This document shows, piece after piece, positions 49,255 to 58,605 of a stretch of 64,000 bases of DNA. The position numbers were made by a program, and so were the translations under genes. The notes below the pieces were generated by a model. The model saw only the letters and a program-made list of their open reading frames with translations. It did no database searches and was not told the DNA's origin. Numbering within the stretch: the stretch's first letter is position 1; every line of letters begins with the position of its first letter. The stretch lies in assembly GCF_014200435.1 (NCBI RefSeq), contig NZ_JACHBR010000001.1, forward strand, positions 2,356,001 to 2,420,000. Reading direction: 5' to 3'. The DNA comes from Sphaerisporangium krabiense (GTDB lineage: Bacteria > Actinomycetota > Actinomycetes > Streptosporangiales > Streptosporangiaceae).

Positions 49255-52071
49255 TCAGCGGGAGGACGGGGCAGGGGTGGGCCGGCGCGTGCCCGGCGGC
49301 GTGGGCGTGGGCGTGGGCGTCGCCGCGCTCGCCGGCGACTTGCCCTCGTTGAACGGGTCGCCGCCGCCGTTGCCGTTGCCGTTGTTGCAGTTGTCGTCCC
49401 ACGGCAGGCAGCCGCCGCCGTTGTCGCCGCCACCACCGTTGTCGCCGCCGTCGCCGTCACCGGTCGGCGGCCAGTTGTCGTCGGTGGGGAATCCGGGGTC
49501 GTCGCTCTGCGTCGGCGTCGGGGTGGGCTCCGGCTTGGGCGCCAGGTCCTTCGGCGCGCCGATGTTGGACGGCGGCGGGAACTCCTCGGCCTTCTTGCCC
49601 TTCATCGCCTCGGCCATGAAGGCCCGCCACACGCGCGCGGGCACGGTGCCGCCGTCGAAGTTGTTGCCCAGCGACAGCTCGGCCCCGGTCTTGCGGTCCT
49701 CCTTGTACATGCCCACCGCCGTGGACAGCTGCGGGGTGAAGCCGACGAACCACGCTTCCTTGTTGTCGTTGTTCGTCCCGGTCTTGCCGGCCACCGGGCG
49801 GTCGGACAGCGCCGCCGCCGTACCCGTGCCGCCCTTCACCACCGACCGCAGCGCGACGATGGCGTCCGCCGCGACCTCTTCGGTGATGACCTGGTTCGAC
49901 TTCTTGGCCTCGGCGATGATCTGGACGCCGTCGCCGTTGACCACGCGGATGACCGTGTGGGTCTCGTAGTGCTTGCCGCGGTTGGCGAAGATCGAGTAAC
50001 CGCCCGCCTGCTCGACGGGGGTGACGCCGGCGCTGCCGATGGAGAACAGGTACTTGTGCTCGTTGACGTCCTTCTCCAGCGCGTCCTTGCTGAGCCCGGC
50101 CTCCTCGGCGATGCGCTTGACCGCGTCGAGGCCGACCTCCGCGCCCATCTGGCCGTAGGCCGTGTTGATGGAGTGCTGGGTCGCGTAGATGATGTCCATG
50201 GACGCCGGGGTCGCGTGCCCGTTGCGGATGGGCGTCGTGCCCTCCAGCTTGAGCGGTTCCTTGCCGGTCACGTAGCTCTTCAGGCTGTTCCCGGCCTCCA
50301 GCCAGGCGGCGAGCACGTACGGCTTGAACGCCGACGCCGCCTGCTTGCGCGCCTGGAACGCCTCGTTGAACTGGTCAGGGTGCTTGCCCAGGTAGTTGTT
50401 GCCGCCGTAGAAGGCGATCACGCGGCCGTTGGTCGGGTCGACGGCGGCGAGGCCGGTGTGGACCTCCTTGGGCAGTCCGGCCGTCGTCTGGGTGACGGCG
50501 GTCCGCGCGACCTTCATGAGGTTTCTGTCGAAGGTGGTGTAGATCTTGTAGCCACCGGTCTCGATCTCGGAGCGCGGCAGGCCCTTGGCCTCCAGCTCCT
50601 TGAGCGCCTCGGTCAGCATGTAGCCGCGCAGCCCGCCGAACGACTCGTTGTCCTTGCGCGGTTCGGGCTTGGGGAACTTCAGCGTCGAGGGGTAGTTCCC
50701 GTAGGCCTTCGGGTCGACCTCGGCCATCTGCTTGAGGACGTAGTTGAACCGGAACCGCGTGCCGGAGTAGTTCTTCTTCTCCTCGGCGAGGTCGAACTGG
50801 CCCGGTTGCTGGATGCGGCCGGCGAGGTAGGCGCCCTCGGCCGGGGTCAGCTTCTTGGCGCTGTGGCCGAAGAACTCCACCGCCGCCGCCTCGATGCCGT
50901 AGGTGTTGCGGCCGAAGGGAACGATGTTGAGGTAGTACTCCAGGACCTTGTCCTTGGACCATTCCTTGTCGAGCTTGACGGCGATGAAGATCTCCTTGAT
51001 CTTCCGCTTGATCGTCCGCTCGTTGCTGAGGCCCTTGAAGTAGCCCCGGGCCATCTGCTGGGTGATCGTGGAAGCGCCCTGGACCTGCGTCCCGGTCGCG
51101 GTGCTCCACGCCGAGCGCACGATGCCCGAGAGCGAGATGCCCGCGTCGCTGTAGAAGGTCTTGTTCTCGGCGGCGACCACGGCGTCGCGGACGTACTTCG
51201 GCACGTCGTTGAGCGGGACGGCCCGGCGCTGCGTGCCGAGCCTCGCGATCTGCTTTCCGTCGGAGTAGTAGAAGACGCTGCCCTGGGCGACGGCCTGGTC
51301 CTGGGCCTCCTTGTCGGTCGGGAGGTCGGTGTTGGCGTAGGCGACGGCGATCATGCCGAACACGCCCGCGGCCAGCACGGCGAACCCGACCATCACGATC
51401 TTCCAGTTGGGGAGGAAGCGCCGCCAGCCCGTGCGGCGGCGCGGCGGCTCGTCGTCGCCCTTCGACCGCCGCCTGCCCGGACCGCCCGACCCGTCGCCGG
51501 GACCACGCCCGCCCGGTCCGTCCCCGGGGCCACGTCCGCCCGGCCCGCCAGGGCCCGCGGGCGGAGGGCCGCTTCTGCCTCTGCGGCTCGGGCCGCCCAA
51601 GTCACGGCTGACCACCGTGTCGGCGCTCTCCCGGCGGGGGGCCGGCTGGGGACGCGACGGGACCTGGCCCATCGACTGGGTGTCCTCGAAGGCGGCCTCC
51701 GGCCGGCGCCGGGCGTCGGCGGGACGCGGCTCGGCGCCCCGCGGCCTCGGCCGTCCCTGCGGGCGGGAGTCCGCGGCGCGCGGGTCGCCCATGGCGGGAC
51801 GGGGGCGTGGGTCGCCGGGCCGTGCCGGAGCGGTGCGGCCGGACGGCGTCCCCCACTGCCCGTCGTCGTCGGACGGGGCGGGACGCCGGGGCATGTGCTC
51901 CGGGGCCGATGCGGAAGGCGGTGCCGGGTATCCGCCGGTGGGCGCGCCCCCTTCGGGCGAGCGACGGCGCCGCCCGGGACGAGCCGATCCGCCGGGGCCC
52001 TCACCCGAGGTGGGCCGGTCGGACGGCTCGGGGCCATAGCTGCTGTAACTCACGCGTCCTCGTTGGGTCAT
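49255..52071 (-). CDS. Class A penicillin-binding protein (bifunctional)
   Basis: The 938-aa protein has a long Pro/Arg/Gly-rich cytoplasmic N-terminus (about 230 aa), one transmembrane segment (WKIVMVGFAVLAAGVFGMIA), a GT51 glycosyltransferase domain (VVAAENKTFYSDAG, then GASTITQQMARGYF), and a transpeptidase domain with SxxK (ASAFKPY), SxN (STxN-type region SINTAYGQMG) and KTGT (VAGKTGTNNDNKEAWFVGFT). A Pro/Thr/Gly-rich tail follows. It polymerises and cross-links peptidoglycan. ATG 52071 or GTG 52053 may start it. It is the central gene of a DUF5318-PBP-GT87-PIG-V transcript. Confidence 0.93.
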   Translation of the reverse strand: MTQRGRVSYSSYGPEPSDRPTSGEGPGGSARPGRRRRSPEGGAPTGGYPAPPSASAPEHMPRRPAPSDDDGQWGTPSGRTAPARPGDPRPRPAMGDPRAADSRPQGRPRPRGAEPRPADARRRPEAAFEDTQSMGQVPSRPQPAPRRESADTVVSRDLGGPSRRGRSGPPPAGPGGPGGRGPGDGPGGRGPGDGSGGPGRRRSKGDDEPPRRRTGWRRFLPNWKIVMVGFAVLAAGVFGMIAVAYANTDLPTDKEAQDQAVAQGSVFYYSDGKQIARLGTQRRAVPLNDVPKYVRDAVVAAENKTFYSDAGISLSGIVRSAWSTATGTQVQGASTITQQMARGYFKGLSNERTIKRKIKEIFIAVKLDKEWSKDKVLEYYLNIVPFGRNTYGIEAAAVEFFGHSAKKLTPAEGAYLAGRIQQPGQFDLAEEKKNYSGTRFRFNYVLKQMAEVDPKAYGNYPSTLKFPKPEPRKDNESFGGLRGYMLTEALKELEAKGLPRSEIETGGYKIYTTFDRNLMKVARTAVTQTTAGLPKEVHTGLAAVDPTNGRVIAFYGGNNYLGKHPDQFNEAFQARKQAASAFKPYVLAAWLEAGNSLKSYVTGKEPLKLEGTTPIRNGHATPASMDIIYATQHSINTAYGQMGAEVGLDAVKRIAEEAGLSKDALEKDVNEHKYLFSIGSAGVTPVEQAGGYSIFANRGKHYETHTVIRVVNGDGVQIIAEAKKSNQVITEEVAADAIVALRSVVKGGTGTAAALSDRPVAGKTGTNNDNKEAWFVGFTPQLSTAVGMYKEDRKTGAELSLGNNFDGGTVPARVWRAFMAEAMKGKKAEEFPPPSNIGAPKDLAPKPEPTPTPTQSDDPGFPTDDNWPPTGDGDGGDNGGGGDNGGGCLPWDDNCNNGNGNGGGDPFNEGKSPASAATPTPTPTPPGTRRPTPAPSSR

Positions 52072-52155
52072 CTGGCGATCTGGAGGGTTCTTCGACGTCC
52101 GTGCGCGACGGCGCGCGGGAGGGCGTGCCGTCCCGGGCGGGAAGCCGACCACGGC

Positions 52156-52563
52156 CTAGGTCTCGGGGATCCGCCCGTCCACGCCGGAGCCGCCTGGTGG
52201 CCCGCCGTTGCCTAGGACGAAGGAAACCGTCAGGTGATTCCATGAACAACCTTGGCAGACCTCGACAACGTAGACCCGGAATTCCTCGTATTCATGGGCC
52301 ATCTGAACAAGGTCTGACGTGGCTTTTACACGTCCTGTGCCACGACCTAGCTGGTCGCCGTACACATATGTGACATGGGTCACGTTCCGGTGCTCGCAGA
52401 TGGGGCAGACGCGTTTCGTGGGCTCCCCGTGGTACCGCGCGGCGCGCAGGAGGTACGGATGAGCGTCGCAGACATCACGCCTGGTCATGCGACCGGAGCG
52501 CAGCGACTGGAGGGTCGCTCGCTTCGCGAGGCCGTAATCAACGACCCCTCGCTGTGACCACAT
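52156..52563 (-). CDS. DUF5318 family protein
   Basis: The 135-aa protein starts MWSQRGVVDYGLAKRATLQS, then VCDAHPYLLRAARYHGEPTK. It has two zinc-knuckle-like pairs (CPICEHRN and CQGCSWNH) and EYEEFRVYVVEVCQGC. The family is actinobacterial, of unknown role, and usually sits beside a PBP gene as here. It ends 84 bp before the PBP start. Confidence 0.9.
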   Translation of the reverse strand: MWSQRGVVDYGLAKRATLQSLRSGRMTRRDVCDAHPYLLRAARYHGEPTKRVCPICEHRNVTHVTYVYGDQLGRGTGRVKATSDLVQMAHEYEEFRVYVVEVCQGCSWNHLTVSFVLGNGGPPGGSGVDGRIPET

Positions 52564-52653
52564 GAGCGTCAGACTACGACTTTTTTCACTATTCCGCCCA
52601 TCTGGTTGACGGTTTGCTCGATTGCAGACTATGCCAGCCAGACGTATCCTCAG

Positions 52654-52674
52654 GATGTATCGAGTCGATACATC
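52654..52674. promoter_or_regulatory. PadR operator before padR-ino1
   Basis: The arms GATGTATCGA and TCGATACATC are perfect inverted repeats around one central G. They lie 35 bp before the PadR start, in the space shared with the divergent DUF5318 gene. ATGTATC-type half sites fit PadR operators in actinomycetes. Confidence 0.72.
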
Positions 52675-52709
52675 AGCAAGACACATCGGTGCGAGAGGGG
52701 GCGGTTCCA

Positions 52710-53366
52710 GTGGCGATCGGCAGAGGCGGGGTCCTGGAACTGGCCGTTCTCGGCTCGCTTCACGAAACACCCTTGCATGGCTATGAGCTGCGCAAACGGC
52801 TCAACGCCCTGCTCGGTATGTTCCGGGCGTTCTCCTACGGTTCTCTCTATCCGTGCCTGCGGCAGCTCCTGGCCGCGGGGCTCATCGCGGAGGAGCCGCC
52901 GGACGGGCACGCCTCCGGCCCGGCGGCTCAGGCCACGCGGGAGACGACTTCTCCGCTCGCCGGCCGCCGGTCGAAGATCGTGTACAAGCTCACCGCCGAA
53001 GGCAAGGAGCGCCTGCAGGAGTTGCTCACCCAGGCGGGCCCCTCCTCCTGGGAGGACGAGAGCTTCGGTGTCCACTTCGCCTTCTTCCGCCACACCGAGG
53101 CGGAGGTACGGCTGCGCATCCTCGAAGGGCGCAGGAGCCGCCTGGAGGAACGGTTGGAGGGGGTTCGCACGGCCCTGGCCCGCACGCGCGAGCGGCTCGA
53201 CAGCTACACGCTGGAGCTGCAGCGCCACGGCCTGGAGTCCGTCGAACGCGAGGTCCGCTGGCTCAACGAGCTGATCGATACCGAACGGGCGCAGGCCGTC
53301 CGGGCGAAAGAGAACAGGGCACAGGCACCGGACGCCGGGCCCGTTCCCGATAAGACGAATGAGTAA
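52710..53366 (+). CDS. PadR-family regulator upstream of ino1
   Basis: The 218-aa protein has a winged helix ([58 protein letters not shown]) and a long C-terminal helical dimerisation domain ([20 protein letters not shown]). GTG 52710 was chosen for its ribosome site (GAGAGGGGGC). ino1 starts 13 bp after its stop, so they share a transcript. It probably represses its own operon through the palindrome at 52654. Confidence 0.93.
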   Translation: MAIGRGGVLELAVLGSLHETPLHGYELRKRLNALLGMFRAFSYGSLYPCLRQLLAAGLIAEEPPDGHASGPAAQATRETTSPLAGRRSKIVYKLTAEGKERLQELLTQAGPSSWEDESFGVHFAFFRHTEAEVRLRILEGRRSRLEERLEGVRTALARTRERLDSYTLELQRHGLESVEREVRWLNELIDTERAQAVRAKENRAQAPDAGPVPDKTNE

Positions 53367-53379
53367 AGGAGCGAGTGCG

Positions 53380-54459
53380 ATGGGTTCCGTGCGCGTAGCC
53401 ATCGTCGGTGTCGGTAACTGTGCCGCGGCGCTGGTGCAAGGGGTGCATTTCTATAGGGACGCCGATCCGGCCACCCGGGTACCGGGCCTGATGCACGTCC
53501 GGTTCGGCGACTACCACGTGGGCGACGTCGAGTTCGTCGCCGCATTCGACGTCGACGCCAAGAAGGTCGGCCGCGACCTCTCCGAGGCCATCGTCGCCTC
53601 GGAGAACAACACGATCAAGATCTGCGACGTGCCGCCCACCGGCGTCACCGTGCAGCGGGGCCCGACCTACGACGGGCTCGGAGAGTACTACCTCCAGATG
53701 ATCGAGGAGTCCGACGAGTCGCCGGTCGACGTGGTCGCCGCGCTCAAGGAGTCCAAGGCCGACGTCCTGGTCTCCTACCTTCCCGTGGGCTCGGAGGAGG
53801 CCGACCGCTTCTACGCCCAGTGCGCCATCGACGCGGGCGTCGCCTTCGTCAACGCGCTCCCCGTCTTCATCGCCTCCGACCCGGTCTGGGCGCAGAAGTT
53901 CACCGACGCCGGGGTGCCCATCGTCGGCGACGACATCAAGTCCCAGGTCGGCGCGACCATCACCCACCGGGTCATGGCCAAGCTCTTCGAGGACCGCGGG
54001 GTCGAGCTGCTGCGCACCTACCAGCTCAACTTCGGCGGCAACATGGACTTCATGAACATGCTGGAGCGCCAGCGCCTCCAGTCCAAGAAGATCTCCAAGA
54101 CGCAGTCCGTCACCTCGCAGATCCCGCACGAGATGGGCAAGGCCGACGTCCACATCGGCCCGTCCGACCACGTGCCGTGGCTCGACGACCGCAAGTGGGC
54201 CTATGTCCGCCTGGAGGGCAAGTCCTTCGGCGACACCCCGCTGAACCTGGAGTACAAGCTGGAGGTCTGGGACTCGCCGAACTCCGCGGGCGTCATCATC
54301 GACGCGATCCGCGCCGCGAAGATCGCCATGGACCGCGGCATCGGAGGCCCGATCCTCTCGGCGTCCTCCTACTTCATGAAGTCGCCGCCGGAGCAGTACT
54401 CCGACGACGAGGCCCGCGACGCCGTGGAGAAGTTCATCCGCGGCGAGATCGAGCGCTGA
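53380..54459 (+). CDS. ino1: Inositol-3-phosphate synthase
   Basis: The 359-aa protein converts glucose-6-phosphate to myo-inositol-3-phosphate with NAD. It feeds inositol lipids and mycothiol in actinomycetes. [13 protein letters not shown] is the dinucleotide motif. [41 protein letters not shown] and [20 protein letters not shown] are conserved Ino1 motifs. ATG 53380 follows AAAGGAGCGAG and agrees with the conserved N-terminus. A tandem in-frame ATG at 53359 is less likely. Confidence 0.96.
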   Translation: MGSVRVAIVGVGNCAAALVQGVHFYRDADPATRVPGLMHVRFGDYHVGDVEFVAAFDVDAKKVGRDLSEAIVASENNTIKICDVPPTGVTVQRGPTYDGLGEYYLQMIEESDESPVDVVAALKESKADVLVSYLPVGSEEADRFYAQCAIDAGVAFVNALPVFIASDPVWAQKFTDAGVPIVGDDIKSQVGATITHRVMAKLFEDRGVELLRTYQLNFGGNMDFMNMLERQRLQSKKISKTQSVTSQIPHEMGKADVHIGPSDHVPWLDDRKWAYVRLEGKSFGDTPLNLEYKLEVWDSPNSAGVIIDAIRAAKIAMDRGIGGPILSASSYFMKSPPEQYSDDEARDAVEKFIRGEIER

Positions 54460-54533
54460 CCGGCTCTCCTGGCGCCTTCGCCGCGCGCCGGCCCGTGACC
54501 CGCACGGCCTGACACGCGGCCCCGCCAAGCCCC

Positions 54534-54567
54534 GAAGCGCCCGGTTCCACGTGAAACCGGGCGCTTC
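54534..54567 (+). terminator. Terminator after ino1, with a parS-like loop
   Basis: GAAGCGCCCGGTT pairs with AACCGGGCGCTTC over 13 bp. The loop is CCACGTGA. It lies 74 bp past the ino1 stop, convergent to idi, so it may stop transcription from both sides. Confidence 0.75.
54544..54557. promoter_or_regulatory. parS-like ParB binding site
   Basis: GTTCCACGTGAAAC differs from the 14-bp actinomycete parS core GTTTCACGTGAAAC at one position. ParB sites cluster near oriC in Streptomyces, and the gene order here suggests an oriC-proximal location. It lies inside the ino1 terminator hairpin, so one element may serve both purposes. Confidence 0.55.
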
Positions 54568-54634
54568 ACCATCTCCACCTCGGCGCCGCTCCAGCGCGGC
54601 GACCTGCGTGGAACCTCTGGCCGCCGGACGGTTT

Positions 54635-55225
54635 CTAGCGCGTGACCCTCGCGGCGGGCGGAAGGCCGGCCGGGTCGGCTTCGGGCCAGGTGGACGGGTC
54701 CGGGCCGAGGGCGGCGAGCAGGGGAACCTGCTCCGCGCACCACGGCGAGATGGCCAGCAACCCGCTCATGACGTCGTCGGCGAACTCCTTCCACGGCATC
54801 CAGCGGACGTCGCCGACCTCGTCCGGATTGGGCCGTGGCGCCTCGGTGACCAACACCCGGTAGACGGGGCACATCTCATGCTCGACCGTGCCGTCGCTCA
54901 TCTCGGCGCGGTAGGCGAAGCCCGGCAGCACGAGCACGACGCTCGCCGCGGTGATCCCCAGCTCGTACGCCAGCCTGCGCGCCACGGCGTCCGCGGGCTT
55001 CTCCCCCGGCAGGGGATGGCCGCAGCAACTGTTGGTCCACACACCCGGCCAGGTGCGCTTGTGGGACGCCCGCCGGGTCAGCAGCACACGCCCCTCGCCG
55101 TCGAACACATAGCTGGAGAACGCCAGATGGAGCGGCGTGTCGGCTCCGTGCACGCTGCTCTTGGGCGCGGTGCCGATCGCCTCGCCCGCGGCGTCCACGA
55201 GGACGACATGTTCGTCATGGGTCAC
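54635..55225 (-). CDS. idi: Isopentenyl-diphosphate delta-isomerase, type 1
   Basis: The 196-aa protein interconverts IPP and DMAPP. The Nudix-like fold has [20 protein letters not shown] then HPLPGE, with the catalytic Cys, and MCPVYRVLV with the catalytic Glu nearby (EHEMCPVY). GTG 55225 starts [20 protein letters not shown], the family N-terminus. It supplies isoprenoid precursors. Confidence 0.95.
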   Translation of the reverse strand: MTHDEHVVLVDAAGEAIGTAPKSSVHGADTPLHLAFSSYVFDGEGRVLLTRRASHKRTWPGVWTNSCCGHPLPGEKPADAVARRLAYELGITAASVVLVLPGFAYRAEMSDGTVEHEMCPVYRVLVTEAPRPNPDEVGDVRWMPWKEFADDVMSGLLAISPWCAEQVPLLAALGPDPSTWPEADPAGLPPAARVTR

Positions 55226-55853
55226 CTGATCGAGGTTACGTGGTGAGGACGGCCGGGCCTGCTCGGACGACTCGCCGCCGCCGCCAAACGTCGCAGAAGC
55301 CTCCGCCACAGGCATGCAAAACCCAACCCCGATACCCCAAGCATCCACCTGCCGAAACTCCACAGCACCACCCCCCCGGTCACTCCCGGTACACCAAGCC
55401 CTCCGCCGACCCGCCTCGGGTGAACAAATCCCCAACTCACCAACCCCCATTCAGCCGAGCCGAGCGTCTCCGCCGTGTCGACGCGCGGATCCCCCGGCCG
55501 ACCGGGCGCGGACTCCGCGACGGCCTTAGCTCAGGAGAGAACGGGCCATAACGGCCCGCAACGAGGAGTCCGTAACGGCTCCGAGTCGAGGGAGCAGGGG
55601 ACCTGACGACCTGCTCAGAGAACGGCGGTCCGTGATCGGGCTTGCCACCGATCCGTGACGGTCCGACCTCGGGGAACAGGGCCCATGACGGCCGTGGCGT
55701 GGGAGCGGAAGACAGGGTTGTCCGGTGCCGTTCCAATGACGGGGCGTGGTGGCATAACCGGGTGCTATGGCCGCTTTGGGATCATCGGCCCCTGAGGGGT
55801 ATCGGGGATGTTCCCGATGTGGGCGCGGGGACGCGGCCATTAGGCTGACGCGC
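55226..55853. other. 628-bp spacer between idi and the MFS gene
   Basis: I see no gene here. The part from about 55300 to 55450 is strongly G-poor and A/C-rich on the + strand. The part from 55510 to 55745 has a degenerate motif CCRTRACGG repeated at irregular 24-51 base spacing (for example CCATAACGG at 55546, CCGTAACGG, CCGTGACGG and CCATGACGG). Some copies form small hairpins, such as GGGCCATAACGGCCC. Confidence 0.5.
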
Positions 55854-57149
55854 GTGTCATTCGTCTCCGACCTCCGTGCCGTCCTTCGAGGCCGGGACTT
55901 CCGACGTCTCTTCGCCACGCGGCTGGTCTCCCAGTTCTCCGACGGCGTCTTCCAGTTCGCCGTGGCCGGCTACGCCTTCTTCACGCCCGAGAAGCAGACG
56001 ACCGCCGCCGAGGCCGCGGTGGCGATGGCCGTCCTGTTCCTGCCCTATTCGATCCTCGGCCCGTTCGCCGGGGTGTTCATCGACCGCTGGTCGCGCCGTC
56101 AGATCCTGGTGATCGCGCCCATCGTCCGCGGGACGCTGCTGGGCGTGGCGGCCGTGCTCGTCGCGGCCAAGGCCCCGGACTGGTGCTTCTACACGGCCGC
56201 GCTGGCGGTGCTGGGCGTCAACCGCTTCTTCCTCTCCGCGCTCAGCGCGTCCCTGCCGCATGTGGTGGACTCCGAGCGCCTGCTCGTCGCCAACGCCGTC
56301 ACCCCGACCTCGGGCACGGTCGTCACGTTCATCGGCGCCGGAGCGGGTTACCTGCTGCGCCTGGCCTTCGGGGCCGGGCAGGGCGGGACGGCCCTGTTGC
56401 TGGTCAGCTCCGGGCTGATCTTCGGAATGAGCGCGTTCATCGCCGCGACCATGGCGAGGTCCCTGCTCGGGCCGTCGTTCGACCCGAGCCTGCCACAGGC
56501 GCGCGAGGCCCTGCGCAACGTGATCACCGGCCTCGTGGACGGCGTGCGGCACATCGTCCACATGCGGGCGCCCGCCGCCGCGCTCGGCAGCATGGCCGCT
56601 CACCGTTTCTTCTACGGCATGACCTTCGTCATGACCGTGATGCTGTACCGCTTCTACTTCACCACCGACGCCGAGGCCGGCCTGAGCCATCTCACCGGGG
56701 TGCTCGCCACCTCGGGCATCGGCTTCTTCATGGCCGCCGTGATCACCCCGTGGGCCACCGAGCGTTTCCGCCCGGAGTCCTGGATCCCGATCATGCTGGC
56801 CACGGCCGGCGTGCTCGGGCTGGTGCTGTGCCTGCCCTTCCGGCAGCTCGGCTTCCTGGTCGCGGGCTTCGTCCTCGGGGTGGCGGGCCAGAGCGTCAAG
56901 ATCTGCACGGACACGATCGTGCAGCGCGACGTGGAGGACGCCTACCTCGGCCGGGTCTTCGCCATCTACGACATGCTCTTCAACGGCGTGTTCGTCATCG
57001 CCGCCGGCGTCGCGGCGCTGATGCTCCCCGCCAACGGCAAGTCCTACCCCGTCCTCGTGGTCGCCGCCATCGGCTACCTCCTCAGCGCCCTGGCCTACCG
57101 CCTGATCACCGCCCCCAGAACCCGCACCGCCCAAGAAGTCCCCCAGTAA
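55854..57149 (+). CDS. Major facilitator superfamily transporter
   Basis: The 431-aa protein has 12 predicted membrane segments and MFS-type loops (GVFIDRWSRRQILVIAPIVR between segments 2 and 3). The N-terminus VSFVSDLRAVLRGRDFRRLF then ATRLVSQFSDGVFQFAVAGY is typical of a family conserved near ino1 in actinomycetes. The substrate is unknown. GTG 55854 was preferred over an in-frame ATG at 55767 whose 29 extra residues are atypical. Confidence 0.92.
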   Translation: MSFVSDLRAVLRGRDFRRLFATRLVSQFSDGVFQFAVAGYAFFTPEKQTTAAEAAVAMAVLFLPYSILGPFAGVFIDRWSRRQILVIAPIVRGTLLGVAAVLVAAKAPDWCFYTAALAVLGVNRFFLSALSASLPHVVDSERLLVANAVTPTSGTVVTFIGAGAGYLLRLAFGAGQGGTALLLVSSGLIFGMSAFIAATMARSLLGPSFDPSLPQAREALRNVITGLVDGVRHIVHMRAPAAALGSMAAHRFFYGMTFVMTVMLYRFYFTTDAEAGLSHLTGVLATSGIGFFMAAVITPWATERFRPESWIPIMLATAGVLGLVLCLPFRQLGFLVAGFVLGVAGQSVKICTDTIVQRDVEDAYLGRVFAIYDMLFNGVFVIAAGVAALMLPANGKSYPVLVVAAIGYLLSALAYRLITAPRTRTAQEVPQ

Positions 57150-57181
57150 CCTCCGGCTCCCCACCGCACGTGACGGGATGG

Positions 57182-58495
57182 TCAGGCGGGGAGGGCGTGG
57201 GCGGCGGCGAGCATGGCCTGGGTGATCCTGGCCAGGTCGTCGGGCAGGGTGCCGTAGGGCGGCATCGTATATATGAGGTGTCCGAAGGGGCGGAGCCAGA
57301 CGCCGTGCTCCATGACGATGTCCTGGACCTTGGCCACGTCGACGGGAGCGCGGGTCTCGATGACGCCGATCGCCCCGAGGACCCGGACGTCCTTCACCCC
57401 GGGAGCGCGGGCGGCCTCGGCGAGCCCCTCGGCCAGGCCGTCCTCGATACGGCCCACCTCGTGCCGCCAGGGCCGTTCGCCGAGCAGCGTCAGGGAGGCG
57501 TCGGCCACCGCGGCGGCCAGCGGGTTCCCCATGAAGGTGGGGCCGTGCATCAGCACGCCCACGCGCTCGGCGACCTCGGCCGTGCACAACGTGGCCGCCA
57601 TCGTGAGATAGCCGCCGGTGAGCGCCTTGCCCACGCACATGATGTCGGGGGTGACGCCCGCGTGGTCGCAGCCGAACAGCTCGCCCGTGCGGCCGAAGCC
57701 GGTGGCGATCTCGTCGGCGATCAGCAGCAGGCCGTGCGCGTCGGCCAGCTCGCGCAGCCGCCTCAGATAGGCGGGGTGGTAGAAACGCATGCCCCCGGCC
57801 CCCTGGACGACGGGCTCGACGATCACGGCGGCCAGCTCGCCGGCGTGCCGCGCCACCAGCTCGTCCAGATGCCGGAGGTATGCCTCGTCGACCGGCCACG
57901 CGCCGCCGCCGGCCCCCTCGTCAGGGCTCTGGCCTGAGGAGCCGAGGGGACGGCCGTAGCCACCCGGCGGGCGGTCGGCGAAGACGTGCCGCGGCAGCAC
58001 GCCGGTGAACATGTGGTGCATGCCGTTGACCGGGTCGCACACGGCCATGGCGCCGAACGTGTCGCCGTGGTAGCCGCCCCGGACGGTGAGCAGGCGGCTC
58101 CGGCCCGTCGCCTGGACGGCCATCTTTATCGCCACCTCGACCGCCACCGAGCCGGAGTCGGCGAGGAAGACGCGCTCCATGCCGGTCATGGCGGCCAGGC
58201 GGCGCGCGACCCGCACGGCCGGCTCGTGGGTGAGCCCGCCGAACATGACGTGGGCCATGGTCCCGACCTGGTCGCGGACGGCGGCGTTCAGGCGCGGGTG
58301 GTTGTGGCCGTGAATGGCCGCCCACCAGGACGACATGCCGTCGATCACCTCACGACCGTCCGACAGCCGCAGCCGCACCCCCTCGGCCCCGGCCACCGGA
58401 TGGGCGGGCGTGGCAGGGGCGGCGGGGGCGTAGGGATGCCACAGGTGCCTGCGGTCGAGCTCACGTATCGTTTCGGCGTCCACGCGGGAAACCAT
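57182..58495 (-). CDS. bioA: Adenosylmethionine-8-amino-7-oxononanoate aminotransferase
   Basis: The 437-aa class III PLP enzyme makes 7,8-diaminopelargonate in biotin synthesis. It has HLWHPYAP (substrate end), [48 protein letters not shown] and the PLP lysine in [17 protein letters not shown] Gly-rich insertion of about 12 residues ([15 protein letters not shown]) interrupts a loop. No other bio gene is in the window. Confidence 0.94.
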   Translation of the reverse strand: MVSRVDAETIRELDRRHLWHPYAPAAPATPAHPVAGAEGVRLRLSDGREVIDGMSSWWAAIHGHNHPRLNAAVRDQVGTMAHVMFGGLTHEPAVRVARRLAAMTGMERVFLADSGSVAVEVAIKMAVQATGRSRLLTVRGGYHGDTFGAMAVCDPVNGMHHMFTGVLPRHVFADRPPGGYGRPLGSSGQSPDEGAGGGAWPVDEAYLRHLDELVARHAGELAAVIVEPVVQGAGGMRFYHPAYLRRLRELADAHGLLLIADEIATGFGRTGELFGCDHAGVTPDIMCVGKALTGGYLTMAATLCTAEVAERVGVLMHGPTFMGNPLAAAVADASLTLLGERPWRHEVGRIEDGLAEGLAEAARAPGVKDVRVLGAIGVIETRAPVDVAKVQDIVMEHGVWLRPFGHLIYTMPPYGTLPDDLARITQAMLAAAHALPA

Positions 58496-58535
58496 AGCCG
58501 GGCGCGCTCAGGCCGTTCCGGACCTCACCCGCGCC

Positions 58536-58575
58536 TGTGGACGACCCGCCGAATCCGCGCCCGCCCTGTGGACAA
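58536..58575. promoter_or_regulatory. Two DnaA-like boxes between bioA and cca
   Basis: TGTGGACAA (58567-58575) is the exact complement of TTGTCCACA, the form preferred in Streptomyces. TGTGGACGA at 58536-58544 has one mismatch. Both point the same way, 31 bp apart. Confidence 0.4.
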
Positions 58576-58605
58576 CCCGCCGCCACGACGAAGGCGGGCG
58601 AGGCG

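Noticed and set aside
55857-57899. Very long minus-strand open frame opposite the MFS gene and into bioA
   Set aside because: It is antisense to a clear MFS transporter, is Gly/Arg/His-rich and has no domain. It is an effect of high GC.
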